A stretch of 63,269 nucleotides of DNA from Pseudomonadota bacterium (GTDB lineage Bacteria; Pseudomonadota; Gammaproteobacteria; Berkiellales; Berkiellaceae): contig JAFECR010000010.1 in NCBI GenBank assembly GCA_018242045.1, positions 91,348-154,616 of the forward strand. The letters run 5' to 3'. Positions within the stretch are counted from its first letter, which is position 1. The number at the start of each line of letters is the position of its first letter. Shown here piece after piece: positions 62,669 through 63,269 of the stretch. The position numbers were made by a program, and so were the translations under genes. The notes under the pieces are model-generated. The model was not told the origin of the DNA and searched no databases. It was given only the letters and a program-made list of their open reading frames with translations.

Positions 62669-63139
62669 TTACTTGCCGCTGGCAATTTTAATATCTGGTA
62701 AGACTTTTGCCTTAACGATATCTTCATAGTTAATCGAAACCATCTGCTCATCAATTTCAATTTCTATGCCTTGCTCGTGGGCGACGCGCAAAATTCCTTT
62801 AAAATTCAGCCTATTTTCAATAGCAAAATTCGTTTTAACAAATACTTTCTGCCCTAGTTGCTGCTTAAAATGTGACGGATTAAACAAAGGTCTTTCTAAT
62901 CCAGGCGATGACACTTCTAAGGTATAATGACCTTTAATTGGCTCTTCAACATCGAAAATAACACTAATTTGACGGCTTAATTGTGCTATTTCATCAATGG
63001 TAATTCCGCCTGGCTTGTCAATATAAATCCGGACAACCGTATGTTTACCACCACCAACGCATTCTACACCAACCAGTTCAAAAGCCGTCCCTATCAATAC
63101 TGGGCCAATAAGGGCCTGCCATTTATCTTGAGACCGCAT
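62669..63139 (-). CDS. rimP: Ribosome maturation factor RimP
   Basis: 156 aa. GVECVGGGKHTVVRIYIDKPGGITIDE and YTLEVSSPGLERPLFNPSHF are family signatures; a C-terminal SH3-like domain follows. RimP assists 30S assembly. It is the first protein gene of the nusA-infB operon. GGAAAG precedes the ATG, and an attenuator-like hairpin lies just upstream. Confidence 0.95.
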   Translation of the reverse strand: MRSQDKWQALIGPVLIGTAFELVGVECVGGGKHTVVRIYIDKPGGITIDEIAQLSRQISVIFDVEEPIKGHYTLEVSSPGLERPLFNPSHFKQQLGQKVFVKTNFAIENRLNFKGILRVAHEQGIEIEIDEQMVSINYEDIVKAKVLPDIKIASGK

Positions 63140-63162
63140 GTTTTCTTTCCACTAAAACAAAC

Positions 63163-63188
63163 AAAAAAGTGGGCATTAGCCCACTTTT
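63163..63188 (-). terminator. Hairpin with T-tract upstream of rimP (attenuator or terminator)
   Basis: GTGGGC-TAAT-GCCCAC on the minus strand is followed by six T and preceded by five A, so it can act both ways. It lies about 25 bases before the rimP ATG. Transcripts from the upstream tRNA promoter would meet it, so it may attenuate the operon. Confidence 0.75.
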
Positions 63189-63205
63189 TCTTCTGTATCA
63201 TTTAG

Positions 63206-63226
63206 AAAAAAACCCCTAACGGGGCC
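63206..63226 (-). terminator. Terminator after the upstream tRNA gene
   Basis: CCCC-GTTA-GGGG on the minus strand is followed by a run of seven T. It lies about 30 bases after the tRNA 3' end and probably ends most tRNA transcripts before rimP. Confidence 0.65.
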
Positions 63227-63251
63227 CTTTCTAACTCACTATAACTATGGC

Positions 63252-63269
63252 TGGTAGCGGGGGCAGGAT
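63252..63269 (-). tRNA. 3' end of a tRNA, probably initiator tRNA-Met (cut by window edge)
   Basis: The minus strand reads ATCCTGC-CCCCGCT-A-CCA, that is the end of a T-arm, the 3' acceptor strand, the discriminator and CCA. An acceptor partner of xGCGGGG is typical of initiator tRNA, and a tRNA-fMet gene precedes rimP in many gammaproteobacteria (metY). Identity cannot be proved from 18 bases. Confidence 0.6.

Overview
The window is an AT-rich bacterial chromosome segment from a gammaproteobacterium that lives inside eukaryotic cells. The closest fit I can suggest is the Legionellales, for example a Coxiella/Berkiella-like organism. This is inference. It rests on the conserved rimP-nusA-infB-rbfA-truB-rpsO-pnp block at the right end, on low GC, and on several large proteins with eukaryotic-type domains that look like secreted effectors: an F-box-like protein, an LRR protein, a 13-repeat ankyrin protein, a dual-specificity phosphatase, a Ser/Thr kinase with a bipartite NLS-like motif, and a 992-aa protein with a possible lipid-kinase-like active site.

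Layout. 1-4.2 kb: F-box/ankyrin and LRR proteins and NAD-malic enzyme. 4.2-11.5 kb: a type I secretion locus (RTX/VCBS adhesin, HlyD-type adaptor, LapB/LssB-type ABC exporter; no TolC here). 11.6-15.4 kb: small genes, a nucleoside hydrolase, an alpha/beta hydrolase, then wreckage of an older prophage. 15.45-30.94 kb: a lambda-like prophage at a tRNA-Arg(TCG) gene. It keeps repressor, cro, recombination, replication, antitermination, lysis, terminase, gpW and most of the portal gene. It has lost all later morphogenesis genes, and both its integrase and a replication gene carry single-base frameshifts. A hicAB toxin-antitoxin pair and other cargo lie at its left end. 31-32.9 kb: a membrane protein and a striking non-coding array of about 17 GGGATGT-core repeats. 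33-39 kb: methyltransferase, UspA, Uup, a CapA-like protein and a PF10118-type protein. 39-52.5 kb: the effector-like cluster and a 386-bp MITE-like element. 52.5-54.7 kb: an EamA transporter with three double-glycine-leader genes. 54.7-63.3 kb: the pnp-to-rimP transcription/translation operon, with the 3' end of a tRNA (probably initiator tRNA) at the edge.

The most interesting signal is a dispersed family of seven small genes (58-95 aa) on both strands. All begin with the same 15-residue double-glycine leader pattern, M-[KR]-x-[LV]-x3-[EQS]-x3-[VI]-[SAT]-G-[GA], followed by unrelated, mostly hydrophobic mature parts. Two of them (53951 and 54409) lie in tandem with the same promoter, 5' leader and first ten codons but different mature parts, as if a promoter-plus-leader cassette is reused for new cargo. 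One carries six pentapeptide repeats and another sits inside the prophage. They look like microcin-type or C39-exported peptides. The only exporter in this window has a C39-like domain that appears to lack the catalytic cysteine, so the processing peptidase must lie elsewhere.

A second signal is a roughly 120-residue module (hydrophobic hairpin plus an NATW/YR motif) shared by the neighbouring phosphatase and ankyrin proteins.
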